Shown: positions 31,775 to 41,203, counted from the stretch's first letter. The stretch is DNA of 64,000 nt from Clostridiales bacterium COT073_COT-073 (GCA_003858485.1 RQYD01000004.1:1-64000); one strand, 5' to 3'. The notes: generated by a model from the sequence alone, not told the origin. Translations and numbers: made by a program.

Positions 31775-33195
31775 AACTTTAAATTCGGAATTTCAATTAC
31801 AAATTCTGCGCCCCTTTCACTTTTTTTCAATTGCAAGCTACCCGCCAAATCCTTTGCTAAAGCAAAACAAATCGATAAGCCCAGTCCGCTGCCCATCCCT
31901 TTGGAAGAATCCCCCTGGTAAAAGGCATTGAAAATAAATTCTTCATCTTGAGCGGCAATACCTTTGCCATCATCTTTAAAATGCAATAAAATCTTTTCTG
32001 CTTTCACTTCTGTCCAAAATTCAATTTGCCTGCATTCGCTATGAATCAAGGCATTATCCATTAAAGTTAAAATGATTTCAATGATCTTTTCCCGATCAGA
32101 CTGGATCATTGCCTGATCACAATTATTCATAACCGCTACTTTCAGCCTGTCCAATCTTGGCTTTAACAACCGCGCCGCATCTTCAACCACCTCAAAAATC
32201 ATAAATCGACTAATATGTAACGGAACATAAAGCGCCTCTCTTTTTGCCCCTTTTAAAAGCACATCAATCGAATGCAGCAACTTTTCACCTGATTCTTCAA
32301 TAATAAAGGCATCTTCACAAATGCTGTCAAAATCATTACTGATTTGAATCATTTGCGAATAACCGATAATGGAGGTTAATGGTGTTTTTAATTGATGGGC
32401 AACATTATTATAAAATCTCTGTAACTGATTGCTTTGTTCATCTAAGCGTGAAATATATTCCTTCAATCGACATCGCATCAAATCAAAGGTCACTCCCAGC
32501 TCTTCCATCTCATCTGCACTGGAAATCAATATTTCCTGACTTAAATCACCATTTTGCATTTGAATTGCCGCCTCTTTTAAAAGTCTCACCGATTCAGTAA
32601 TGCTATCGGCGTTCTTCCTTAAAAAATATCCATTAATAATTAAAATTCCAAGCGATAGCAAACAAATTGCTCCCATCACTTGCAACAAAAACATTCTTTC
32701 TTCTTGCAACGGATAAACATAGCGAATACTGCCTATGACTTGTCCCATTCGATTATCCAACAAACTAATAATCGGGCTGGAAAATGAAAGATACTTCATC
32801 CCATGTTGAAGAAAGAAGGAATAAGCCTTGGTTTCAAAAGATTTCTGAATATCTTTGGTTTCTGGTAATTGACCAGATTGACTATCCGAATCCGCCAGCA
32901 ATCCATCCTTATCATAAATCTGAATCCGATAGCCAGTCACCCCCGCCATATACACGGCAAAATGTTTTGCTCCCTTTTTTAAGGCCTGTACTTCTCCATT
33001 TTCTTTACCCGCATTTTTTAAATACTGAATAGCATATATCTGACTTTGATAACTTTGATTCTTTAAATGCTCCACCCGAAGTTGCACCAGTTGATGTGAA
33101 ATCAACAAATAAAAAGCCAGAATTAAAGTTACCAGAAATGGAATCCACATATTAAAATACATTTCAAATATTTTCTTTTTTAAACTTGTTTTCAT
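31771..33195 (-). CDS. Sensor histidine kinase
   Basis: 474 residues: first membrane helix about 14-34, extracytoplasmic domain of about 130 residues containing the PAS/Cache-like YRIQIYDKDGLLADSDS, second helix about 168-190, HAMP (190-245), HisKA with His267 in VAHQLKTPLTSIIGYSQMI, and HATPase with N-box DNALIHS, G1 DDGKGI and G2 GSGLGLSIC. The H-box has Gln after the His instead of the more usual Glu. It is 171 bp downstream of its response regulator gene and overlaps the next gene. Confidence 0.9.
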   Translation of the reverse strand: MKTSLKKKIFEMYFNMWIPFLVTLILAFYLLISHQLVQLRVEHLKNQSYQSQIYAIQYLKNAGKENGEVQALKKGAKHFAVYMAGVTGYRIQIYDKDGLLADSDSQSGQLPETKDIQKSFETKAYSFFLQHGMKYLSFSSPIISLLDNRMGQVIGSIRYVYPLQEERMFLLQVMGAICLLSLGILIINGYFLRKNADSITESVRLLKEAAIQMQNGDLSQEILISSADEMEELGVTFDLMRCRLKEYISRLDEQSNQLQRFYNNVAHQLKTPLTSIIGYSQMIQISNDFDSICEDAFIIEESGEKLLHSIDVLLKGAKREALYVPLHISRFMIFEVVEDAARLLKPRLDRLKVAVMNNCDQAMIQSDREKIIEIILTLMDNALIHSECRQIEFWTEVKAEKILLHFKDDGKGIAAQDEEFIFNAFYQGDSSKGMGSGLGLSICFALAKDLAGSLQLKKSERGAEFVIEIPNLKL

Positions 33196-33365
33196 AATTT
33201 TATTCTTTATTGCTATGCCGCCAACAGACTTTGTCGCTCCATGATCAAGCGTTCACTGCAGTCCTCTGGCGCTCAGCTTTGCTAACTGCCCACAAGGACC
33301 TGAAGTCGGTACACCAGGTTCAATGTCTGTCGGTGAAACATCGGCACCTGCTTACATACTTCATC
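33196..33365. other. GC-richer spacer between response regulator and kinase genes
   Basis: These 170 bp separate two genes that are usually adjacent or overlapping. The stretch is clearly richer in G+C than its neighbours and has no frame that stays open on either strand. It contains an imperfect inverted repeat near the ends (CCAACAGAC at about 33212 and GTCTGTCGG at about 33323). The segment TGCCGCCAACAGACTTTG resembles the core of the dispersed repeats near 43980, 59950 and 61045. It may be a degenerate repeat insertion. Confidence 0.4.
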
Positions 33366-34049
33366 TTATTCTTGTTCAAACTTATAACCAATCCCATATA
33401 CTGTTTGGATATAATTATCACAGGGGGCGATTTTCGCACGCAATCTTTGAATCAAGATATCAACTGCTCTGGTATTTCCGGCATAATCAAACCCCCAGAT
33501 TTCATTTAACAGTTTTTCACGAGTTAAAACATAGGCATAATGACTGGCCAAATAATACAAGGTATCAAACTCCTTATAAGTCAGTTCGCGGCTTTCTCCT
33601 TCTACAAAAACTTTTCGAATTCTGGCATCAATTATAATTTTATCATATTCTAAATACTGAATTTTATTTTCCGCGGGCATTTTGGAATAATTAATCCGCC
33701 GCCATAAAACTTTAATTTTCAAAGCCAATTCCTTCATATTCAAGGGTTTTGTGATAAAGTCATCCGCCCCTAATTCCAAGGCTGCCACTTTTTTATAGTT
33801 TTTTCCTTGAGCGGTGATAAAAATTACTGGAATGGTGACATCATATTCCTGAATTTTTTGCAACACCTCATAACCATCCATATCCGGCATCATCACATCC
33901 AACAGCACAATATCCGGCTTATCATAAATTACTCTTTGCATTGCCTCTTTTCCACAATAAGCCGAAACCACTTCATAACCTTCCATCTTTAAATTTCTAC
34001 GAATTAATTCCACAATATTTTTTTCATCATCGACTACTAATACTTTCAT
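33366..34049 (-). CDS. Response regulator, OmpR/PhoB family
   Basis: 227 residues: receiver domain with acidic pocket VVDDE, phospho-acceptor Asp51 in VLLDVMMPDMDG, Thr in VIFITAQ and Lys in DDFITKPLN, then a winged-helix DNA-binding domain (about 130-225) with RELTYKEFDTLYYLA and TRAVDILIQRLRAKI. It is the first gene of the sensor operon and likely controls the ABC transporter downstream. The diverged direct repeat copy 2 lies 65 bp upstream. Confidence 0.92.
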   Translation of the reverse strand: MKVLVVDDEKNIVELIRRNLKMEGYEVVSAYCGKEAMQRVIYDKPDIVLLDVMMPDMDGYEVLQKIQEYDVTIPVIFITAQGKNYKKVAALELGADDFITKPLNMKELALKIKVLWRRINYSKMPAENKIQYLEYDKIIIDARIRKVFVEGESRELTYKEFDTLYYLASHYAYVLTREKLLNEIWGFDYAGNTRAVDILIQRLRAKIAPCDNYIQTVYGIGYKFEQE

Positions 34050-34113
34050 CTATTTTCGGATTTCTGATACAATCCTTCCCCCTTTGCTTTTATTTCCTTG
34101 AACTTAATATTAT

Positions 34114-34311
34114 CATATTTCATTTTATAAATATATTATATCTTTTTCATAAATAAACTCTTTATTTTTAGGTAAGTTTTCAGTATTATCCAAGTAAACA
34201 AAAAAAGAAACAGCAAACTAAAAGTTCCATCCTCTTTACCAAATAAACCGGCCGGGATACTATCTGATTTACTGTTTTTACATTTCCATAACTCTGCTAT
34301 GTAATTATAAT
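34114..34311. repeat. Direct repeat copy 2 (right flank of TCS-ABC cassette)
   Basis: Aligns with 25461-25661 over its whole length in the same orientation. It lies immediately upstream of the response regulator, so it includes that gene's likely promoter region (GATATAATATAT on the minus strand near 34130-34142). Two length differences from copy 1 are each three bases. The remainder of the 34050-34569 gap holds a hairpin at 34401 and no gene I can support. Confidence 0.7.
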
Positions 34312-34400
34312 TCTATTAACCAATTATATTGATAATATGCTGTGCTTGCCTGTAGGAAAACAAATTTTCGATATAGTCAACAAAACATATTATCTTGGTG

Positions 34401-34458
34401 GTTAGCTGCATTTGCCTATAAGAAAGCCTGCTTTCTGTATAGGCAAATGATAGCTAAC
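34401..34458. repeat. Long near-perfect palindrome downstream of DUF4914 gene
   Basis: Arms GTTAGCT (34401-34407), CATTTGCCTATA (34409-34420) and AGAAAG (34421-34426) pair with CTTTCT (34431-34436), TATAGGCAAATG (34438-34449) and AGCTAAC (34452-34458). The loop is CCTG, and only three bases are unpaired in a 25-bp stem. No T-run follows on either strand, so a plain terminator is unlikely. A partial echo, TGCTTGCCTGTAGGAAA, lies 50 bp to the left. It may be a REP/MITE-type element or a transcript-stabilising hairpin. Confidence 0.6.
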
Positions 34459-34569
34459 TATTTTGATAATTTTGACTGTGCATACGGTATTTTTCAGAAT
34501 CGGTCAACAGTCTCTTATCCTTCTGTTTTTCATATTTCTTCAGACCACTTATAGAAATACTTCCGCTTC

Positions 34570-36459
34570 CTACAACATTTCTTCCAGCGTTCTGACATCA
34601 GCTCCATTTAAATAGGCTTCTATAATTTCCCGACCAAGCGGAAGCAGATCCGGATGCAAGTATTTCTGTAATTCCTCACGGAAAAAGTCTTCGAGAATCC
34701 TGGCACCGGCATCATATCCTTCCTTGCCGACTTCCAGCTGTAAATGTGTTTTTAAAAGACTCTTGGGAATCTCACTGCCATCCACCTTCAGACTTTCCAG
34801 AGCATAGCCAAGCAAAGTACAGCGTGCCGGCGAAATCTGATGTTCCTTAAAGTTGAAATTACCTTTTCTGGCCAAATATTCCCTGCTTAGCCATTCTGTC
34901 ATAAAGCCAACTTTATAGACGCCCACATGTTGGTTGGGAATTAACACATATTTGGTATTTGGCGTATTTTGAATTTGGGTAAGCAGCAAATTCGCCTGAT
35001 CAACCATTCTGCCGGTAGCAAATGGCCAATAGGAACCAACGCCCTCACTTTTCATACCGCCGCTGGTATCAACAATACTTGGATTGCCATGTCCCCTGGG
35101 CGCAACCAAACGCCATAGCCAAGCCAACGCCGGCGGCAAAATTTGCAAAAAACCCATAATTCCATAACTGGGATTTTCTTTGGTACAAACCGGCACCCGT
35201 ACTCCAAATGAACGAATATCAACCCGCACTGCTGTTTTTACTACCTCAGGCACATATTTCCGCGGCATTACCACCCGCGGATTAGGACAACGTTTGGTTT
35301 CAGTATCCATCACGTGTTCCCAAATCAAACAAGTTGCATCCGGGCGGCCCTCAATATTTAAAAAAATAAGTGGCCCCTTCGGATGAACCGTTAGTCTTTC
35401 TGTAAGCGGAGAAGTTCCATACTGCTTAATATGATCCACCCGCCAAAACCATCCTGCTTCGGCATCCTGGATCACCAGCTTGCCGCTGTTGTCCTGAAGA
35501 GAAGAATGACAAAGAGCCATATCATCTGTAATCGGATGCAGTTCACAGGTATCATTCATTTCCAGATAAAAACTCTCATCCGTCACGATATTGGTTGCAA
35601 ATTTTACCCGCCCATCCGGTTCCCGGTGAATTGCTTCCAGCATCTCTGATTTACCGCCACCACTGGCACCTTCATGCAGAACCGTCACCACATTATCATA
35701 TGGCGTAATTACTTCAACTGAAGATGCATGAATCGTTGTCCAGCCTTCGCGCTCACCAATGTTCAGGAGCATGCTGTAAATACCTTTTTTGGCTGATGGG
35801 CCCGGATATAAATTATACGCAAAAATTTCATGCATTTGTTCCAAGCGGTTATGAACAACTACTTGTTTGCCATCAAAATGAGTATGACGAAAAGGTGGTG
35901 CCACAAAAAGTACCGCTTGTGGAGTAAAATCCACCGGAATCAAGTCTCTGGGAATAAAACCCTGCAAATCAGCCAATGCCGCCGCAAAAAAACCGGCATT
36001 TCTGGGTACAATCAACAGCGCCGGATAGGCCAGTGCCGGATCAATTACTGACCCTGCTGTAAAGGGCATAACAATTAATTCTCTGTCTGCCAGCCAATTT
36101 AAAGTTTCTGTCCGCAATTCAGCAAATGAATAGCCATACCTATCCTCAAATTTTGGTTTATCGGTTGGCCGCTGATCGGCAATTACCATGCAATTCGGTT
36201 CACGCCTGCGCATATATGCCTCCGGATAATTAACAACCGCTCCGTTTTTAGCCTTGACAATGGTCGCCTCTACCACCCGGCATTTTTCTCCGGAATCATA
36301 AGCCACTTCAACCCGGCCATTCACAGCATCTTCAAAAGTTAAATCAATTAAATGTTCTCTGCTTTTAGGAATGATCACATCTTTAGAGCGTTTCAGCATA
36401 TCCATAATATCATCGAAAACTATAATTCTCTCTATTATTTTTTCAACCGTTTTCTTCAT
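34570..36459 (-). CDS. DUF4914 family protein with PEPCK-like P-loop
   Basis: A 629-residue soluble protein. A P-loop-like motif HEGASGGGKSEMLEAI near residue 270 resembles the kinase loop of phosphoenolpyruvate carboxykinases. It is followed by conserved segments such as TDESFYLEMNDTCELHPITD and LIFLNIEGRPDATCLIWEHV. I assign it to DUF4914 from memory of anaerobe proteins; no activity is established. The open frame reaches 36498, but GGAG five bases before the ATG at 36459 gives the start MKKTVEKIIERIIV. It stands alone, with a 230-bp A/T-rich gap to hemZ. Confidence 0.7.
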   Translation of the reverse strand: MKKTVEKIIERIIVFDDIMDMLKRSKDVIIPKSREHLIDLTFEDAVNGRVEVAYDSGEKCRVVEATIVKAKNGAVVNYPEAYMRRREPNCMVIADQRPTDKPKFEDRYGYSFAELRTETLNWLADRELIVMPFTAGSVIDPALAYPALLIVPRNAGFFAAALADLQGFIPRDLIPVDFTPQAVLFVAPPFRHTHFDGKQVVVHNRLEQMHEIFAYNLYPGPSAKKGIYSMLLNIGEREGWTTIHASSVEVITPYDNVVTVLHEGASGGGKSEMLEAIHREPDGRVKFATNIVTDESFYLEMNDTCELHPITDDMALCHSSLQDNSGKLVIQDAEAGWFWRVDHIKQYGTSPLTERLTVHPKGPLIFLNIEGRPDATCLIWEHVMDTETKRCPNPRVVMPRKYVPEVVKTAVRVDIRSFGVRVPVCTKENPSYGIMGFLQILPPALAWLWRLVAPRGHGNPSIVDTSGGMKSEGVGSYWPFATGRMVDQANLLLTQIQNTPNTKYVLIPNQHVGVYKVGFMTEWLSREYLARKGNFNFKEHQISPARCTLLGYALESLKVDGSEIPKSLLKTHLQLEVGKEGYDAGARILEDFFREELQKYLHPDLLPLGREIIEAYLNGADVRTLEEML

Positions 36460-36690
36460 ACTTACTCCTTTCATTGTCAGCAGAGTTTTGTCATACATGT
36501 TTTAACAGTATACCACAGTTTCTTTTGCAGGTCAAACTTTTTAAACTTGCATTTTTCTATTTTTTCTCGGTATTTTCCTGCAATTTTTTGTAGTTTTTTC
36601 TTCGTTTTTGCATTTTTTAAATTCCTATATTTCAATTTTTATTCATTAAGCAAGCCTCCAGCCTTTTATTTATAAAGGTTGAAACTAATT

Positions 36691-38094
36691 TCAACACTTC
36701 TCAATAAAAAAATTTAACTTTTTTTGGCCTGTACTTGTAACTGCCCGGCGATAAGCCTCCATTTGTTTTGGCATATCATAACGGCTGATTTTATTCTTTT
36801 CTACTTTTTTGGAAATCGAACCGGCTCCAAGCGCTAAAATAGACCGTTTTTCCAGCATGGTTTCCATATTATAAATGCCTTCCCTACCTGGCAACGCATA
36901 ACCAACATTTTCAAAATATATATTTTTTTGGCGATATAAATAATATGGTCGCCATCCTCCACTATTCATATATGCCTGCCAACGATTCAGCATTTCTCCA
37001 ATTTGATGACTGGCCTGCCAAATACCGGCTTTTTGTTCCTGTGACAAATCAGCTCCCCGCTTTGGAGTTAAGGTGTGAACTGTAATATTGTCCGGTCTTA
37101 ACTTCTCCATATAACGAAATGACTTTTCTACCTCCGCCAGACCCTCGCCTGGCAAGCCAAAAATCAAATCCATATTAATCAGGAAATCTCTTGCTCCAGC
37201 CCATTCATAAGCTCTCAAAACATCATCCACCGTATGACCACGACCAATTCGGGCCAGGGTTTGATCTGAAAACGTTTGCGGATTAATGCTGATTCGGTTA
37301 ACCTGATAATCCTTTAAAACATTCAGCTTAGTCGGCGAAATGGTATCCGGCCGACCGGCTTCGACCGTAAATTCTTCTAATTCGTCTAAGTTTATCACCG
37401 CAGCTATTTTATCCAGCAGCCTGATCAGCAAGGTTTCATTCAAAATGGTCGGTGTACCACCACCAATATACAAACTGCGAATTCTTCGTTTTTGCCAGAT
37501 CGGCTTCAAATCTTCTAACTCGGTCTGCAACAAAGTAACATAATCCTTTAATCTGACATCATTTTCATGGGCAATTCCGGCAGAAAATGAACAATAATAG
37601 CAGCGGCTGGGGCAAAAAGGAATACCCACATATAAATGCATATCGCTCTCTGCCGATGGCTGGTCTGCATTTATCCGGCTTAAATACTCATTTTCTGTTT
37701 GCAGTACCTGCCACAACAAATCCGCTTTTTCCGGGCTGACCCGGTCCAGTTTCCAAATCTTATCCCGAAAGTCCTCAAATGTCATTGCTTCTACTTGCTC
37801 ATAAATCTGCCTGCTCAATTTAGTCGGCCGAATTCCGGAAATAATTCCCCAGGGCAAAAACAATCCTCCATCCCGGTAGTAATCATAGCAATAGCGTTTT
37901 AAAGCATACATATCCAGGGGCAGCTTTTCTTGTCCGCCTGGATTTCGCACTTCATACCCATCCAACTGCATTTGAAAATACCAGTCCATATCCTCTCTAT
38001 CCGGTCCGACTTCCCACTCCGCTCCCGGACTGATTGTTAAAAACAAAGGATGCAGTGCATGATGCAATCGCTCCGTACAATAACCTATCTTCAT
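36691..38094 (-). CDS. hemZ: Coproporphyrinogen dehydrogenase-like radical SAM protein HemZ
   Basis: 467 residues. The radical SAM cluster motif is GIPFCPSRCYYCSFS near residue 157, with GGGTPT and a HemN-like barrel, and a C-terminal HemZ-type extension (YRQKNIYFENVGYALPGREG). HemZ proteins are HemN relatives linked to oxygen-independent porphyrin synthesis, though their exact role in heme-less anaerobes is unclear. I chose the ATG at 38094 (MKIGYCTERLHHALHPLF), which has AAAGG seven bases upstream; 13 further codons are open to 38133. Confidence 0.85.
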   Translation of the reverse strand: MKIGYCTERLHHALHPLFLTISPGAEWEVGPDREDMDWYFQMQLDGYEVRNPGGQEKLPLDMYALKRYCYDYYRDGGLFLPWGIISGIRPTKLSRQIYEQVEAMTFEDFRDKIWKLDRVSPEKADLLWQVLQTENEYLSRINADQPSAESDMHLYVGIPFCPSRCYYCSFSAGIAHENDVRLKDYVTLLQTELEDLKPIWQKRRIRSLYIGGGTPTILNETLLIRLLDKIAAVINLDELEEFTVEAGRPDTISPTKLNVLKDYQVNRISINPQTFSDQTLARIGRGHTVDDVLRAYEWAGARDFLINMDLIFGLPGEGLAEVEKSFRYMEKLRPDNITVHTLTPKRGADLSQEQKAGIWQASHQIGEMLNRWQAYMNSGGWRPYYLYRQKNIYFENVGYALPGREGIYNMETMLEKRSILALGAGSISKKVEKNKISRYDMPKQMEAYRRAVTSTGQKKLNFFIEKC

Positions 38095-38227
38095 TTTTTT
38101 ACCTTTCTCTGCCGGTTGCTGACCGCTTTTCATTCAGCCCTTGCATGATCCCTTAAAATTATCTGATCAAACAGGCCGGCGGTCTTAAAACACCTAAGCA
38201 TTTGATATCAGCTGATCCAAAATAGAA

Positions 38228-38260
38228 AAGGGCTATCGCAATTGCAATACCCCTTTTTTT
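38228..38260. terminator. Imperfect hairpin flanked by T-runs, possible bidirectional terminator
   Basis: GGGCTATCGC (38230-38239) and GCAATACCCC (38244-38253) form an imperfect stem with an AATT loop. It is followed by seven T on the plus strand and TTTTC on the minus strand. It lies just after the MBL gene and would separate relA-MBL from hemZ. Confidence 0.4.
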
Positions 38261-38264
38261 CCTA

Positions 38265-38912
38265 CTATAGCAACCAAAACCCTTCCTCCGACAAGTAAGG
38301 ATTATTGCTTTTTTCCATGCCAATTGTCGAATTAAGTCCATGACCGGCATATACTACCGTTTCCTCCGGCAAAATCAACAACCGCTCTTTAATATTATTC
38401 AGTAAATCTGTTTTCGGCCCTTCATACAAATCCACCCGGCCAACACCCTGCCGGAATAAAGTATCACCGGTAAAAACACAGCCACAATCTTTCATATAAT
38501 AGCAAATGCTATATGGCGAATGGCCGGGAACCAACAAGGTTTCAAAAACCAGTCCATCTCCAAAATCAAGCCGTTCTTTATCCTCAACCGCTATATCCGC
38601 TTCAGCTGAAATCTTCCGGCCAGCGTAAATTCCCGATAAATTCGAAATCTTATCCTGAATCATTTCCAGTTCCCCTTTTGGAACATAGGACGGAACATTA
38701 AATTCAGCCCTCAGCATATCAACCGCCCCAATATGATCATAGTGAGTGTGAGTGACCAAAATCGCTTTTAGTGTCAAACCTAATCCCTTTATTTTTTCGA
38801 TCAGCATTGGTCCATCATCACCCGGATCGACAATTACTGCTGTGCCCGCTTCACTGACCACCAAATAACAATTTTCACGTAATGGTCCGGTTATTTCTTT
38901 TATCACTTTCAT
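38265..38912 (-). CDS. MBL-fold hydrolase, glyoxalase II-like
   Basis: 215 residues. The metallo-beta-lactamase motif is THTHYDHIG near residue 55, with further metal ligands in VPGHSPYS, FTGDTLFRQGVGR and YAGHG. It is close to YcbL/GloB-like small hydrolases that act on thioesters such as acylglutathione analogues; the substrate is unknown. It follows relA by 74 bp, an order (relA then MBL hydrolase) common in Clostridia. Confidence 0.82.
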   Translation of the reverse strand: MKVIKEITGPLRENCYLVVSEAGTAVIVDPGDDGPMLIEKIKGLGLTLKAILVTHTHYDHIGAVDMLRAEFNVPSYVPKGELEMIQDKISNLSGIYAGRKISAEADIAVEDKERLDFGDGLVFETLLVPGHSPYSICYYMKDCGCVFTGDTLFRQGVGRVDLYEGPKTDLLNNIKERLLILPEETVVYAGHGLNSTIGMEKSNNPYLSEEGFWLL

Positions 38913-38986
38913 TGATTTTCCCCTTTTTTTATTTTTGACCGGAAAATCCGGTTTGCAGCAGTCTATTTATTTGTATGTCTTTGGGG

Positions 38987-41203
38987 CTAGCCCTTAGTCC
39001 GAATGACATCAAAAACACCTTCAATTCCATTAATTTTACGTAATAAATTTTCCAACTCCATTTTATTACGAATTTCCAGAGTTAAGGTAATGACCGCATG
39101 TGTAACATCAATTTTACGTGCTGCAAAATTAACCATATTAATTCCGGAATCGGCAATTACCCGGCTGATATCAACAACCAATGCTGCCCGATCGGCTGCT
39201 GTAATCTGAATTTCCACTTTATAGGTAAGGTCTTGTTTAGCTGTAGTTTCCTGCTGCCATTCTGCATCAATCAGGCGTGATCTTTCTTCACCGGTCAGGT
39301 TAATAATATTAATACAATCTGTTCGGTGAATACTGATGCCGCGGCCCCTGGTGACATAACCTACAATCTCATCCCCCGGAATCGGTGTACAACACTGCGA
39401 AAATCGCACTGCCAAATCTTCAATTCCTTTAACCACAATCCCCGATTTGGTCTTTTTCGGATTCGTTTTTTGAGTTTCCACCACTTCTTTTAAAATTTCT
39501 TCCGGTTTTCTTTCTTTATGGATATCCCGTTCATAATATGTCAGCATTTGGTTCAGCACTTGCCCTTCTTTTAAACCACCGTGTCCAATTGCTGCCAAAA
39601 CCGAATCCCAGTCCTGAAATCCATAACGCTGCATTGCCTTTTTTTGATACTTGGCAATAATAATTTTATCCAGCGGCAAATTTTTTAATTTAGCTGCTTT
39701 TTCCAGCATTTCTTTGCCCCGCAAAATATTTTCCTCTTTATTTTCTTTACGAAACCAGGCATTGATTTTATTTTTAGCCTGAGTACTTTTGGCAATCTTC
39801 AGCCAGTCACGACTTGGGCCTCTGGAATTTTGGGAAGTTAAAATCTCAATTTGATCTCCATTTTCAATGGTATAATCAAAAGTTACAATCTTACCATTGA
39901 CCCTGGCTCCTACCATTTTATTGCCAATCGCACTGTGGATCATATAGGCAAAATCAATCGGAGTCGAGCCGCTTGGCAAATTATAGACTTCGCCCTTTGG
40001 GGTAAAAGCATAGACCTGATCATTGAAAATATTTAAATCTGTTTTCAGAGCATCCATAAACTCCTTATTATCAGACATATCCCTTTGCCACTCCAAAATC
40101 TGGCGCAGCCAGTTCAATTTTTGTTCTTCTTTGACCGCCGTACTGACACCACTTTGATTTTCTTTATACTTCCAGTGTGCAGCAATACCATATTCCGCTG
40201 TCCGATGCATCTCAAAGGTCCGGATTTGCATTTCAAAGGGCTCGCCGCCCGGGCCAATCAATGTGGTATGAAGCGACTGATACATATTGGCTTTGGGCAT
40301 AGCAATATAGTCTTTAAAGCGTCCCGGAATCGGCTTATACATTTCATGAATAACTCCCAGCACTCCGTAACAATCTTTAATTGAATCAACAATCGCCCGA
40401 ATGGCAAATAAATCATAAATTTGATCAATCGTTTTATCTTGATTGACCATTTTTTTATAAATACTGAAAAAATGCTTGGGCCGACCGGTTACTTCCGCTT
40501 TCATGCCTGCATCCTGGATATGTTTTTTTACATCTCTGACTATATTTTGAATAAAGTCTTCCCGTTCATTAAATTTCTTGGCAACTTTTTCTTTAATATC
40601 ATAATAAACAATATCATCCAAATATTTAAGTGATAGATCTTCCAACTCAGCCTTAATTTTACTGATACCAAGACGATTAGCCAAAGGCGCATAAATATTT
40701 AAGGTTTCAGTGGAAATACGGAGCTGCTTTTCTTTTGGCATCGACTTCATCGTTTGCATATTATGTAAGCGGTCTGCCAGCTTAATTAAAATCACCCGGA
40801 TATCTTTGGCCATTGCCAAAAACATCTTCCGGTAATTCTCTGCCTGAATTTCCTCCTGTGAAGTTGTATACGGAATATTCGTCAACTTGGTAACTCCATC
40901 TACCAGCAAAGCCACCTCTTCTCCAAACATCTCCCTGATTTCATCAATCGAATAGACCGTATCTTCAACCACATCATGTAAGATTCCGGCAATAATTGAT
41001 TCCTTATCCAGCTCCAGATCAGCCAGTATGATTGCAACAGACAGCGGATGAATGATATATGGCTCGCCGGACTTCCGAAGCTGACCTTCATGCGCCGCCC
41101 TGGCCAAATGGTAGGATTTTTTCACCATTGTCACATCTTCAGACGGATGATACTTTTTAATTTTTTGAATTAATATCTGATAAAGTTCTTCCGGCGTCTG
41201 CAT
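38987..41203 (-). CDS. relA: Bifunctional (p)ppGpp synthetase/hydrolase, RelA/SpoT
   Basis: 738 residues. The HD hydrolase domain (about 25-170) keeps the HDxxED motif in GILHDVVEDTVYS. The synthetase domain (about 210-340) has the EMQIRT motif and HRTAEYGIAAHWKYKE. TGS follows (about 385-445: VYAFTPKGEVYNLPSGSTPI), then a helical/zinc-finger region (RFSQCCTPIPGDEIVGYVTR) and ACT (660-735). Both catalytic sites look intact, so it should make and degrade the stringent alarmone. The frame extends 42 codons upstream, but AGGAGG seven bases before the ATG at 41203 fixes the start (MQTPEELYQILI). Confidence 0.94.
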   Translation of the reverse strand: MQTPEELYQILIQKIKKYHPSEDVTMVKKSYHLARAAHEGQLRKSGEPYIIHPLSVAIILADLELDKESIIAGILHDVVEDTVYSIDEIREMFGEEVALLVDGVTKLTNIPYTTSQEEIQAENYRKMFLAMAKDIRVILIKLADRLHNMQTMKSMPKEKQLRISTETLNIYAPLANRLGISKIKAELEDLSLKYLDDIVYYDIKEKVAKKFNEREDFIQNIVRDVKKHIQDAGMKAEVTGRPKHFFSIYKKMVNQDKTIDQIYDLFAIRAIVDSIKDCYGVLGVIHEMYKPIPGRFKDYIAMPKANMYQSLHTTLIGPGGEPFEMQIRTFEMHRTAEYGIAAHWKYKENQSGVSTAVKEEQKLNWLRQILEWQRDMSDNKEFMDALKTDLNIFNDQVYAFTPKGEVYNLPSGSTPIDFAYMIHSAIGNKMVGARVNGKIVTFDYTIENGDQIEILTSQNSRGPSRDWLKIAKSTQAKNKINAWFRKENKEENILRGKEMLEKAAKLKNLPLDKIIIAKYQKKAMQRYGFQDWDSVLAAIGHGGLKEGQVLNQMLTYYERDIHKERKPEEILKEVVETQKTNPKKTKSGIVVKGIEDLAVRFSQCCTPIPGDEIVGYVTRGRGISIHRTDCINIINLTGEERSRLIDAEWQQETTAKQDLTYKVEIQITAADRAALVVDISRVIADSGINMVNFAARKIDVTHAVITLTLEIRNKMELENLLRKINGIEGVFDVIRTKG

